5,107 nucleotides of DNA from positions 1-5,107 of the forward strand of contig CAMLDZ010000171.1 of NCBI GenBank assembly GCA_946478985.1, written 5' to 3'. The notes below the pieces were generated by a model that saw nothing but the letters and a program-made list of their open reading frames with translations, did not search any database and was not told where the DNA came from. The position numbers and the translations under genes are program-made. The DNA is from an uncultured Solimonas sp. (GTDB lineage Bacteria > Pseudomonadota > Gammaproteobacteria > Nevskiales > Nevskiaceae). Within the stretch, counting starts at the first letter, position 1, and each line of letters begins with the position of its first letter. This document shows positions 1 to 5,107 of this stretch, one piece after another.

Positions 1-878
1 TCGAACGCTCGGCGTCCGCCGATGACATCAAGCGCGCCTATCGCAAGCTGGCGCGCCAGTACCACCCGGACAAGAACAAGAGCAGCGGCGCCGAAGACCG
101 CTTCAAGGAGATCAACGAGGCCAACGAAGTGCTCAGCGATCCGGAGAAGCGCCGCGCCTACGACACGCTCGGCGCCAACTGGAAGGCCGGCCAGCAGTTC
201 ACGCCGCCGCCGGGCTGGGAGTTCGGCGGCATGGGCGGCGGCGCCGGCTTCGGCCGCGGTCGCAGCCGCGGTGCCGGCGGCTTCAGCGGCGCGGCGGGCG
301 GCGGCGGCTTCTCCGATTTCTTCTCGCAGATGTTCGGCGGCATGGCGGGCGGCATGGGCGGCGGCTTCGAGGAGCCGGAGGCGCCCGCCACACGCGCCCG
401 GCTGGCGATCGATCCGGTCGATTCCTTCCAGGGCGCACAACGGCAGATCAACGTCGGCGGCCGCACGCTCAACGTCAAGATTCCCAAGGGCGTCGTCGCC
501 GGGCAGACGATCCGCCTCGCCGGCCAGGGCTCGCGCGGCGGCGATCTGCTGCTGGAACTGGAGTTCGCGCCAGATCCGCAATTCCGCGTCGAAGGCCGTG
601 ACATCCACGTCACCGTCAACGTCGCGCCGTGGGAAGCCGCGCTCGGCGGCCGCGTGCCGATCCCGACGCTCGGCGGCACCGTGGAGCTGAATCTGCCGCC
701 CAACAGCCGCGCCGGACAGAAGCTGCGCCTGAAGGGCCGCGGTCTGCCGTCGTCGGCGACACCGGGCGACCAGTTCGCGACGCTGCAGGTGGTGCTGCCG
801 CACGTCGCCAGCGATGCCGATCGCGCCGCCTTCGAAGCGCTGGCGGCGCAGTTTCCGGACTTCGCACCGCGCGGCTGA
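1..878 (+). CDS. cbpA: CbpA/DnaJ-type (class B) J-domain co-chaperone, 5' end truncated by window edge
   Basis: Partial gene, read in frame from base 3; 291 residues are visible before the TGA at 876-878. J-domain proteins stimulate the ATPase of DnaK (Hsp70) and deliver unfolded clients to it in the cytoplasm; the CbpA branch also binds curved DNA in E. coli. In partial numbering, a J domain runs to about residue 54, with the HPD signature at 21-23 (bases 63-71) in the context RQYHPDKN, followed by [14 protein letters not shown] Gly/Phe-rich segment follows at about 72-123, including [11 protein letters not shown]. Two C-terminal substrate-binding beta domains lie at about 132-195 and 200-265, with motifs such as [10 protein letters not shown] and LKGRGLP. 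A final helix covers about 270-285. There is no CxxCxGxG zinc-finger cluster and no cysteine at all, which separates it from DnaJ proper. With about 12 missing residues (the usual MxFKDYYxxLGV start) the protein would be about 303 aa, close to E. coli CbpA (306). No cbpM-like modulator gene follows; a terminator and convergent fbp come next. The family is certain; the symbol cbpA rather than another class B dnaJ paralogue is less so. Confidence 0.93.
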   Translation, partial: ERSASADDIKRAYRKLARQYHPDKNKSSGAEDRFKEINEANEVLSDPEKRRAYDTLGANWKAGQQFTPPPGWEFGGMGGGAGFGRGRSRGAGGFSGAAGGGGFSDFFSQMFGGMAGGMGGGFEEPEAPATRARLAIDPVDSFQGAQRQINVGGRTLNVKIPKGVVAGQTIRLAGQGSRGGDLLLELEFAPDPQFRVEGRDIHVTVNVAPWEAALGGRVPIPTLGGTVELNLPPNSRAGQKLRLKGRGLPSSATPGDQFATLQVVLPHVASDADRAAFEALAAQFPDFAPRG

Positions 879-897
879 GCCCGCGCCGGCAACAAAG

Positions 898-925
898 AAA
901 AAGCCCCGCGATCGCGGGGCTTTTT
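898..925. terminator. Bidirectional intrinsic terminator between cbpA-like gene and fbp
   Basis: A perfect palindrome with five A's (898-902), the arm GCCCCGCG (903-910), AT at the centre, the arm CGCGGGGC (913-920) and five T's (921-925). As RNA it gives a 7-8 bp GC stem with a tiny loop and a U-run in either direction. It starts 19 bases after the stop of the plus-strand chaperone gene and 19 bases beyond the stop of the convergent minus-strand fbp, so it can end both transcripts. Confidence 0.92.
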
Positions 926-944
926 GCTTCGCCGCGGGGCGCGC

Positions 945-1958
945 CTACTCGCCGGCTTCGCGGTGGTAGCGCGTCGCCAGCTCGACTTCGTTCTTGGAGC
1001 CGAGGAACACGGCGACACGCTGGTGCAGCGTCGAAGGCTGGACATCCATGATGCGCTGCAGCCCGGTGGTCGAGGCGCCGCCGGCCTGCTCGACGATAAA
1101 GCTCATCGGATTGGCTTCGTAGAGCAGACGCAGCTTGCCCGGCTTGTCCGGATCCTTCTTGTCGCGCGGATAGATGAAGATGCCGCCGCGCGTGAGGATG
1201 CGGTGCACGTCGCTGACCATCGAAGCCACCCAGCGCATGTTGAAGTCCTTGCCGCGCGGACCGGTCTTGCCGGCCAGCAGTTCGTCGATGTACTTCTGCA
1301 TCGGCGGATACCAGTGGCGCTGGTTGGACATGTTGATCGCGAATTCCTTGGTGTCTTCCGGAATCTTCATGTCGCGCTGCGTCAGCAGGAACGAGCCCAG
1401 CTCGCGATCGAGCGTGAAGGCGTGCACGCCGCTGCCGACGGTGAGCACCAGCATCGTGCTCGGGCCGTAGACGGTGTAGCCGGCCGCGACCTGCGCAGTG
1501 CCCGGCTGCAGGAAGTGCTTGGTCTCCAGCTCCTCGACGCCTTGAGGGCAACGCAGCACCGAGAAGATGGTGCCGACGCTGATGTTGACGTCGATGTTGC
1601 TGGAGCCGTCGAGCGGATCGAACAGCAGCAGATAGTTGCCTTTCGGGTAGGCATTCGGGATTTTGCTGAAATCGTCCATCTCTTCGGAAGCGCAACCGGC
1701 CAGATGGCCGCCCCATTCGTTGGCTTCGAGCAGGATTTCGTTGGACAGGACATCGAGCTTTTTCTGCGCCTCGCCCTGGATGTTGCCGGTGCCGGCGTCG
1801 CCGAGCACGCCACCCAGCGCGCCCTTGTTGACGCTGTGCGAGATCGCCTTGCAGGCGCGCGCGACGACTTCGATCAGCAGGCGAAGATCCGCATTGATGC
1901 GCCCCGCTCGCTGTTCCTCGATGAGAAAACGCGTCAGCGCGATCGGCTTGCTCGACAT
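945..1958 (-). CDS. fbp: Class I fructose-1,6-bisphosphatase
   Basis: Hydrolyses fructose 1,6-bisphosphate to fructose 6-phosphate and phosphate, the committed cytoplasmic step of gluconeogenesis. The protein is 337 aa; E. coli Fbp is 332. Visible class I signatures are NKGALGG (44-50); the metal-binding acidic pair in CASEEMDDF (E92, E93); the metal/phosphate motif [21 protein letters not shown] (113-133, D114 and D117 among the ligands); [14 protein letters not shown] (242-255), followed by GGIFIYP; and the late metal-site Glu in [20 protein letters not shown] (E281). The family uses Mg2+ and is often AMP-inhibited; the latter is family knowledge, not visible here. The ATG at 1956-1958 was chosen because GGAG lies 5 bases upstream and the product then begins [12 protein letters not shown], as in relatives. 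An in-frame ATG at 2018 would add 20 residues ([20 protein letters not shown]) that do not look like the family. The gene converges on the chaperone gene and diverges from the 2236 gene, so it is probably monocistronic. No missing residue or frameshift was seen. Confidence 0.97.
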   Translation of the reverse strand: MSSKPIALTRFLIEEQRAGRINADLRLLIEVVARACKAISHSVNKGALGGVLGDAGTGNIQGEAQKKLDVLSNEILLEANEWGGHLAGCASEEMDDFSKIPNAYPKGNYLLLFDPLDGSSNIDVNISVGTIFSVLRCPQGVEELETKHFLQPGTAQVAAGYTVYGPSTMLVLTVGSGVHAFTLDRELGSFLLTQRDMKIPEDTKEFAINMSNQRHWYPPMQKYIDELLAGKTGPRGKDFNMRWVASMVSDVHRILTRGGIFIYPRDKKDPDKPGKLRLLYEANPMSFIVEQAGGASTTGLQRIMDVQPSTLHQRVAVFLGSKNEVELATRYHREAGE

Positions 1959-1963
1959 TGCAG

Positions 1964-1967
1964 CTCC
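1964..1967 (-). promoter_or_regulatory. Shine-Dalgarno site deciding the fbp start
   Basis: On the minus strand the sequence reads CTGGAGCTGCAATG. GGAG is separated by 5 bases from the ATG at 1956-1958. This supports the 337-aa start over the in-frame ATG 60 bases further upstream (2016-2018), whose extra residues lack family similarity. Confidence 0.75.
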
Positions 1968-2050
1968 AGACGAAAAGATTCGGGAATGCCATTGTCGTGA
2001 GCGGCGGACGGTTTGCAAGCAGATCGCGGATCCCGCCTCTGCGCCGCTTT

Positions 2051-2080
2051 AGTGCAGGGTGCGCGGTGCAGCCCTGCACT
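2051..2080. repeat. 9-bp inverted repeat upstream of fbp, operator- or hairpin-like
   Basis: Arms AGTGCAGGG (2051-2059) and CCCTGCACT (2072-2080) are perfect inverted copies separated by 12 bases, with centres 21 bp apart, close to two helical turns. A third GTGCAG lies at 2066-2071 and forms a tighter 6-bp inverted pair with CTGCAC (2074-2079) around CC. A further partial copy, CCCTGCAT, is at 2131-2138. The site is about 93 bases upstream of the fbp ATG and about 155 upstream of the 2236 start. It could be a dimeric regulator's operator or alternative 5'-leader hairpins; neither is proven. Confidence 0.55.
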
Positions 2081-2179
2081 TCTGCGGAATATTGAAAAGA
2101 TCGCATGAATTCAGCGATCCAGCACCACTGCCCTGCATCCGTTAAGACAAAGTTCACAGGGCCGGCGGCACCGTGCGGG

Positions 2180-2195
2180 CGTGGCAACAGCCACG
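2180..2195. repeat. Short hairpin upstream of the 2236 gene
   Basis: CGTGGC (2180-2185) and GCCACG (2190-2195) form a perfect 6-bp stem around the loop AACA, ending 40 bases before the ATG at 2236. There is no T-run after it, so it does not look like a terminator. It may be a leader stem-loop or an operator half-site pair. A 6-bp stem in GC-rich DNA can occur by chance. Confidence 0.35.
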
Positions 2196-2235
2196 ATGCA
2201 AATAACTACGACGCCCTGAATATGGAGGAAACACC

Positions 2236-3153
2236 ATGGCGCAAGGACTTGATATGGGCACCGGCCCGTCGAAGCCGGTCAAGATCGGCATCGCGGCGGC
2301 CATTGCCGCGGTCATCGGCGGCGGCGCGATCTACACGATGAGCGGCGGCGACCAGGCCGCTGCCGAACAGCAGAAAATCGCCGCGGCGCCAGCCGGCACC
2401 GCCGCGCAGGATATGGCAGCCGCCGATCCGCTGGCAGATGCCGCAGCCGTCGCGCCGGCCGACCCGGCGGCAACGGCCCCGGCCGATCCGACACAGGCGG
2501 CTTCCGCCGACCCGGCCACCGCAAGCGCAGCCCCGGCGGATGCGGCAGCGCCGCCACCGGCAGCCGAACTCGCCGCCGCGCCGCCGAGCGCGGAGCACAG
2601 TGCTACGCCCGCGGCCGGCGGCGATCCGATGGCCGCAGCAGCGGCCGCGGCACCGGCCGTCGCAGCCGAGACCGCGATGGCCGATACCGGCCATGCGGCC
2701 GGCGAGCCGGCGCCGGATGCGGACGGCGCCGCCGCGCAGCCGCTGGAAAAGGCCGAAAAACCGAAGCAGCCGGTAAGCCCGCCGCCCCCGCCGCCGGATG
2801 CGCTGCGCGCCTGGTGGACGGCCAGCGACGCCTCGCAGTTCGGCGTCCGCTACGTCGGCCAGACCGAAGGCCAGAGTTCGCTGGCCATCCTGTTCAACCG
2901 CGTCGTCGATCCGGCGGCGGTGGCCTCGCACATCAAGGTCATCGGCCCGGATGGCAAACCGGTCGCCGCCAACTTCCAGCCGGGCGGCACGCCGATGATG
3001 GTGGTACAGAACGATCTGCAGCCGGGCCGTTACACGGTGATGATCGAGAAGGACGCCGCCGACATGCAGGGCAAGGCCCTCGGCACCCAGCTCTATGGCC
3101 CGGTCTACATCCAGCAGGAGAGGGCCGAGTCCGCTGGACAGAGCGGCTCGTAA
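2236..3153 (+). CDS. Membrane-anchored Ala/Pro-rich protein with C-terminal Ig-like (Big_5/SbsA-type) domain, function unknown
   Basis: A 305-aa protein that I do not recognise as a named gene. Residues 1-14 are a short polar N-terminus with two lysines (K13, K16 flank the next segment). Residues about 15-35 (VKIGIAAAIAAVIGGGAIYT) form one hydrophobic segment, more likely an uncleaved inner-membrane anchor than a cleaved signal, because no clear AxA site follows directly. There is no lipobox and no cysteine. Residues about 38-188 are a low-complexity linker rich in Ala, Pro, Asp and Glu, with ADP-type repeats, a seven-Ala run (133-139), a basic patch EKAEKPKQP (171-179) and six prolines (182-187). 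Residues about 189-293 look folded. SLAILFNRVVDPAAVASHI, then KVIGPDGKPV, DLQPGRYTVMIEKDAADMQGKALG and YGPVYI resemble the strand pattern of SbsA/Big_5 Ig-like domains. By inference the Ig-like domain sits in the periplasm on a long flexible tether. The start is supported by GGAGG (2224-2228), 7 bases before the ATG. A terminator follows 20 bases after the stop, so it is likely monocistronic. The coding call is strong; the domain call is moderate; the role is unknown. Confidence 0.85.
   Translation: MAQGLDMGTGPSKPVKIGIAAAIAAVIGGGAIYTMSGGDQAAAEQQKIAAAPAGTAAQDMAAADPLADAAAVAPADPAATAPADPTQAASADPATASAAPADAAAPPPAAELAAAPPSAEHSATPAAGGDPMAAAAAAAPAVAAETAMADTGHAAGEPAPDADGAAAQPLEKAEKPKQPVSPPPPPPDALRAWWTASDASQFGVRYVGQTEGQSSLAILFNRVVDPAAVASHIKVIGPDGKPVAANFQPGGTPMMVVQNDLQPGRYTVMIEKDAADMQGKALGTQLYGPVYIQQERAESAGQSGS
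2452..2541 (+). repeat. Degenerate ~8-residue Ala-Asp-Pro repeats in the linker
   Basis: Within the 2236 gene, residues 73-102 contain the tripeptide ADP at 75-77, 83-85 and 91-93, an exact period of eight residues (24 bases). A degenerate PAD copy follows at 100-102, and an earlier out-of-phase ADP is at 63-65. The DNA shows related CCGGCCGACCCGGC-like and CCGGCCGATCCGAC units, consistent with slippage or duplication in a flexible linker. Its length probably varies between relatives. Confidence 0.6.
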
Positions 3154-3173
3154 GAGCTTCGTCGCGCTACGGG

Positions 3174-3207
3174 AAAACGCCCGCCGAGCGATCGGCGGGC
3201 GTTTTTT
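3174..3207. terminator. Strong intrinsic terminator, potentially bidirectional
   Basis: AAAACGCCCGCCGA (3174-3187) pairs perfectly with TCGGCGGGCGTTTT (3192-3205) around the tetraloop GCGA (a GNRA type), and T continues to 3207. It begins 20 bases after the stop of the 2236 gene. The A-run on the left arm gives a U-run on the minus strand, so it can also end the convergent 70-aa gene, whose stop is at 3217. Confidence 0.92.
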
Positions 3208-3216
3208 GTCTGCGCC

Positions 3217-3429
3217 TCAGCCGCGCGGCGCCAGCGCGAGCAGGAAGTCCGGCACCCAGGTTCGCCACGGCTGGCGCTTCACCTCCTGGGTTTCCGGCAT
3301 CAGGCGCACGTTCATCGCCGAAGGCTGGCGACGCAGCGCGCTCGGCAGGCTGTCGACCGGAATGCGGACATTGAGGTATTTGCGGTCGGCGGTCAGCTGA
3401 ACCGAGAACGGCAAGGTGTCGATCGACAT
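3217..3429 (-). CDS. Small protein of unknown function (70 aa)
   Basis: A short gene on the minus strand between two terminators. The product begins MSIDTLPFSVQLTADRKYLN and is not one I recognise. It has no signal peptide, no membrane segment and no cysteine. Alternating hydrophobic and polar residues in FSVQLTADRKYLNVRIPVDSL (8-28) and MNVRLMPETQEV (39-50) suggest beta-strands. RQPWRTWVPDFLLAL (52-66) is a Trp-containing C-terminal stretch. The middle and tail carry several Arg/Lys residues, so it is likely basic. The ATG at 3427-3429 is chosen because AGGAG (3437-3441) lies 7 bases upstream. The same frame stays open to 3507, but those 26 extra residues (Gly/Ser/Asp/Arg-rich) would overlap the neighbouring terminator and look non-coding. 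It lies downstream of the peroxiredoxin gene on the same strand but is separated from it by a terminator, so it probably has its own promoter. Coding status is likely from the good ribosome-binding site and the protein-like composition. Confidence 0.72.
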   Translation of the reverse strand: MSIDTLPFSVQLTADRKYLNVRIPVDSLPSALRRQPSAMNVRLMPETQEVKRQPWRTWVPDFLLALAPRG

Positions 3430-3436
3430 CGGTGTG

Positions 3437-3441
3437 CTCCT
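3437..3441 (-). promoter_or_regulatory. Shine-Dalgarno site deciding the 70-aa gene start
   Basis: On the minus strand, AGGAG is followed by 7 bases and then the ATG at 3427-3429. It is the main evidence for the 70-aa product rather than a 96-aa product starting at 3507, where no comparable site is seen. Confidence 0.75.
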
Positions 3442-3481
3442 GCGGCGCGTGGAAGACGTGCCGCCATTGTCGGCAGCGTCA

Positions 3482-3498
3482 GGCTCAGAACCTGAGCC
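3482..3498. repeat. 17-bp palindrome upstream of the 70-aa gene
   Basis: GGCTCAG (3482-3488) and CTGAGCC (3492-3498) are perfect inverted arms around AAC. It lies about 52 bases upstream of the 70-aa gene's ATG and just beyond the peroxiredoxin terminator. No T-run accompanies it on either strand, so a second terminator is unlikely. An operator or leader hairpin for the 70-aa gene is possible. Confidence 0.45.
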
Positions 3499-3505
3499 GC
3501 CACGC

Positions 3506-3530
3506 AAAAGCCCCGCACTGGGCGGGGCTC
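3506..3530 (-). terminator. Intrinsic terminator of the peroxiredoxin gene
   Basis: On the plus strand AGCCCCGC (3509-3516) pairs with GCGGGGCT (3522-3529) around a 5-base loop. Read on the minus strand this is a GC stem ending in TTTT (complement of 3506-3509). It lies 20 bases past the peroxiredoxin stop at 3550. Confidence 0.85.
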
Positions 3531-3549
3531 TTCGCGTTGCCGCGGCGCC

Positions 3550-4185
3550 TCAGCCCTTGGGCTGGGGAACGATGCGCAGATAGGGCTTGAGCGCCTTCCA
3601 GCCGTTCGGGAACAGCTTCTTGGCGTCATCGTCTTTGACTGCCGGGACGATGATCACGTCCTCGCCCTGCTTCCAGTTCACCGGCGTCGCCACCTTGTAC
3701 TGGTCGGTCAGCTGCAGCGAGTCGATGACGCGGAGGATCTCGTCGAAGTTGCGGCCGGTCGACGCCGGATAGGTGATCTGCAGGCGGATCTTCTTGTTGG
3801 CGTCGATCACGAACACGCTGCGCACGGTGAAGGTGTCGCTGGCGTTCGGATGGATCATGTCGTAGAGGTTGGCGACTTTCTTGTCGGCATCGGCGATCAG
3901 CGGAAAATTCAGCGCCTGACCCTGCGTCTCGGCGATATCGCGGCTCCAGCCGTGATGATCTTCGAGCTTGTCGACCGACAGGCCGATCACCTTGACGTTA
4001 CGTTTGGCAAACTCCGGCTTGAGCTTGGCGGTGTAGCCGAGCTCGGTCGTGCACACCGGCGTGTAGTTCTTGGGATGCGAGAACAGCACGCCCCACGAAC
4101 TGCCGAGCCAGTCATGGAAGCGAATGCGCCCTTCGGTGGTGTCGGCTTCGAAATCCGGCGCCGTGTCGCCCAGTCTGAGTGTCAT
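3550..4185 (-). CDS. 1-Cys peroxiredoxin (Prx6 subfamily)
   Basis: A thiol peroxidase that reduces hydrogen peroxide and organic hydroperoxides through one reactive cysteine, in the cytoplasm. The protein is 211 aa, within the usual 1-Cys Prx range of about 210-225. The thioredoxin-fold AhpC/TSA core begins LGDTAPDFEADTTEG (5-19). The active-site loop is SHPKNYTPVCTTELG (36-50), with peroxidatic Cys45, Thr42 and Pro43. R122 in FTVRSVFVID is the expected catalytic arginine. The family's C-terminal extension includes TPVNWKQGEDVIIVP (167-181), typical of Prx6. Cys45 is the only cysteine, which confirms the 1-Cys type and rules out a resolving cysteine within the chain; reduction must use an outside thiol. 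The ATG at 4183-4185 has GGAG (4193-4196) 7 bases upstream. The MATE gene lies 94 bases upstream on the same strand with no obvious terminator between, so read-through is possible, though the gap could also hold a promoter. A terminator follows the gene. No OxyR site was identified by eye. Confidence 0.96.
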   Translation of the reverse strand: MTLRLGDTAPDFEADTTEGRIRFHDWLGSSWGVLFSHPKNYTPVCTTELGYTAKLKPEFAKRNVKVIGLSVDKLEDHHGWSRDIAETQGQALNFPLIADADKKVANLYDMIHPNASDTFTVRSVFVIDANKKIRLQITYPASTGRNFDEILRVIDSLQLTDQYKVATPVNWKQGEDVIIVPAVKDDDAKKLFPNGWKALKPYLRIVPQPKG

Positions 4186-4279
4186 GTTCGGTCTCCGTCT
4201 GATCCGGTTGGGCGGTCATTACGGACCCGTTGCGCCCCGAGTTCAAGGTATAAGAACAGACCCTTTCAGACCATCCGTG
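4186..4279 (-). promoter_or_regulatory. Possible peroxiredoxin promoter region with a direct repeat
   Basis: The 94-base gap between the MATE and peroxiredoxin genes is locally A+T-richer. On the minus strand, GGTCTG occurs twice 10 bases apart (4267-4272 and 4257-4262, one helical turn). TTATACC follows (about 4246-4252), a weak -10-like sequence, and then TTGAAC and, 18 bases on, GTAATG, an alternative weak -35/-10 pair. None is near consensus. The direct repeat could be an activator site, but this is inference only. Confidence 0.3.
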
Positions 4280-5107
4280 TCAGCCCATCGCGGCCCTTTC
4301 CTGGCGCCGGGTCCTGCTGAGAAAACGCCAGCTCAATCCGAATGCGGCGATCGACAAGCCACCGATGAAGCCGCACCAGATGCCGGCGGGCCCGACCGGC
4401 GAGTAGTACGCCAGCGCGACCGCCAGCGGCAGGCCGACGATCCAGTACGCGGCGACAGTGATCAGCATCGGCCCGCGCGTGTCCTTGATGCCGCGCAGCG
4501 CGCCGTTGGCGGTCGCCTGCACGCAGTCGAACAGCTGGAATACCGCGGCGTAGGCGAGAAAGCTCGCCGCCAGCCGCGCGACTTCGGCGTCGGTCGTATA
4601 GGCGCCCGCGATCAGCTGCGGCGACAGCGCCATCACGCTCGCCGCGACCAGCGCGAATGCCACGCTGAGCGCGATGCCGACACGGCCGCGCAGCGCCGCC
4701 GCCGCCGCGTCGCCGGCACCGGCCGCCAGGCCGACGCGCACCGTCGCCGCCAGGCCGATCGACAGCGGCACCATGAAGCTGAGCGAGGCGACGTTGATGG
4801 CGATCTGGTGCGCCGCCATCGCCGTGCCGCCGAAGCGCGACATCAGCAGCGCGCCGATCTGGAACAGGCTGGCCTCGGCGCTGAGGATCGCCGCGATCGG
4901 CAGGCCGAGCCGGAGGATCTGCCGCGCCGCGGCACGCCACGGCCAGGCGCAGGGTGCCAGCAGGCGCAGCGCGTGCAGCGCCGGCGTCAGCCGGTATTGC
5001 AGCGCGTAGACCAGCACCATCGCCGCGCCGCCGGCCGCGGTCGCATAGCCGGCGCCGGCCGGGCCGATCTCCGGCATGCCGAGACGGCCGTACATCAGGC
5101 CGTAGGC
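4280..5107 (-). CDS. MATE-family (NorM-like) multidrug/cation antiporter, N-terminal part outside window
   Basis: The C-terminal 275 residues of a MATE transporter, which exports cationic drugs or metabolites across the inner membrane in exchange for Na+ or H+. In partial numbering, about seven hydrophobic segments are visible near 16-38, 68-90, 99-125, 141-163, 177-197, 213-236 and 240-263. These match helices 6-12 of the 12-helix family fold. Recognisable stretches are YGRLGMPEIGPAGAGYATA (6-24), the second-repeat motif AHQIAINVASLSFMVPLSIG (99-118) followed by LAATVRVG (119-126), and GALRGIKDTRGPML (202-215). Full NorM proteins are about 450-460 aa, so about 180 residues including the start lie beyond 5107. 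The frame is open to the window edge; the internal ATG near 5095 is not the true start. The stop is TGA at 4280-4282, after a basic tail (RFLSRTRRQERAAMG). It is upstream of the peroxiredoxin gene in the same direction, with a 94-base gap. The family is certain; substrate and coupling ion cannot be told, and the symbol norM would be a guess. Confidence 0.95.
   Translation of the reverse strand, partial: AYGLMYGRLGMPEIGPAGAGYATAAGGAAMVLVYALQYRLTPALHALRLLAPCAWPWRAAARQILRLGLPIAAILSAEASLFQIGALLMSRFGGTAMAAHQIAINVASLSFMVPLSIGLAATVRVGLAAGAGDAAAAALRGRVGIALSVAFALVAASVMALSPQLIAGAYTTDAEVARLAASFLAYAAVFQLFDCVQATANGALRGIKDTRGPMLITVAAYWIVGLPLAVALAYYSPVGPAGIWCGFIGGLSIAAFGLSWRFLSRTRRQERAAMG

Larger units (their letters stand above)
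1959..2235. other. Divergent intergenic region between fbp and the 2236 gene
   Basis: These 277 bases separate two divergently transcribed genes, so the promoters of both should lie here. It is visibly richer in A+T than the flanking genes, especially at 2085-2115 and 2140-2160. I could not pick a sigma-70 promoter with two good boxes on either strand; the best candidates matched only about half the consensus. The region does hold a GTGCAG-based inverted repeat (2051-2080) and a short hairpin (2180-2195), listed separately. Plus-strand translation from 2105 gives a short open frame that runs into the next gene out of frame; it has no coding character. Confidence 0.7.

Noticed and set aside
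924..2000. Long plus-strand open frame antisense to fbp
   Set aside because: It mirrors the fbp codons on the opposite strand. fbp is certain from its motifs, and the antisense product has no recognisable domain.
2085..2120. Sigma-70 promoter for fbp or the 2236 gene in the A+T-rich stretch
   Set aside because: The best box pairs on either strand match only about three of six consensus positions each, so no promoter was called.
616..2187. Very long open frame on the minus strand crossing the chaperone gene, terminator and fbp
   Set aside because: It is rich in Arg, Ala and Gly with no family motif, runs through the terminator at 898-925 and overlaps two certain genes. Long stop-free shadows are expected at this GC content.
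2105..2341. Possible 78-aa gene on the plus strand overlapping the start of the 2236 gene
   Set aside because: There is no ribosome-binding site at 2105, the composition is not protein-like, and it overlaps the well-supported 2236 gene out of frame.
2452..2541. CRISPR-like or tandem DNA repeat array
   Set aside because: The units are short, degenerate and in frame within a coding low-complexity linker; there are no regular spacers.
2236..3153. TonB or TolA homologue, suggested by the anchor plus Pro-rich linker and the KPKQP/PPPPPP stretch
   Set aside because: The C-terminal domain lacks the TonB YP-type motif and strand pattern, there are no ExbB/ExbD or Tol genes nearby, and the domain looks Ig-like instead.
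3430..3507. N-terminal extension of the 70-aa protein to 96 aa
   Set aside because: The extra residues are Gly/Ser/Asp/Arg-rich, begin at the edge of the peroxiredoxin terminator and contain the palindrome. The strong Shine-Dalgarno site points to the internal ATG.

Overview
The window is GC-rich throughout (by eye about two thirds G+C). It carries compact, single-copy, chromosome-type genes with good Shine-Dalgarno sites and strong intrinsic terminators. The gene set is a CbpA-type DnaJ homologue, a class I fructose-1,6-bisphosphatase, a 1-Cys peroxiredoxin and a NorM-like MATE transporter. This fits a GC-rich proteobacterium, most likely a gammaproteobacterium of the Xanthomonadales/Nevskiales kind. 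That placement is an impression from protein style, not a computed result. There is no sign of phage, insertion sequence, CRISPR, RNA gene or plasmid functions.

Layout, left to right. (1) The 3' end of a plus-strand CbpA/DnaJ-like co-chaperone gene, 1-878, lacks only about a dozen codons at its start. (2) A symmetrical hairpin with A- and T-runs at 898-925 serves as a shared terminator for this gene and the convergent fbp. (3) fbp on the minus strand, 945-1958, is complete (337 aa). (4) A 277-bp divergent intergenic region, 1959-2235, holds inverted repeats centred on GTGCAG and a small hairpin near the next gene. (5) A plus-strand gene, 2236-3153, encodes a 305-aa protein of unknown function: an N-terminal membrane anchor, a long Ala/Pro/Asp-rich linker and a C-terminal Ig-like (Big_5/SbsA-type) domain. 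(6) A strong terminator at 3174-3207 is followed by a convergent 70-aa minus-strand gene of unknown function, 3217-3429. (7) A minus-strand terminator at 3506-3530 ends a 1-Cys peroxiredoxin gene, 3550-4185. (8) Upstream of it on the same strand lies the C-terminal 275 residues of a MATE-family multidrug/Na+ antiporter, 4280-5107, cut by the window edge.

The genes do not form an obvious pathway. They look like independent housekeeping or stress units: protein folding, gluconeogenesis, peroxide detoxification and efflux. Nearly every unit has its own terminator, and two convergent pairs share a bidirectional one. The least explained items are the anchored Ala/Pro-rich Ig-like protein, the 70-aa protein, and the inverted repeats upstream of fbp. 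I found no convincing evidence of a new multi-gene system here.
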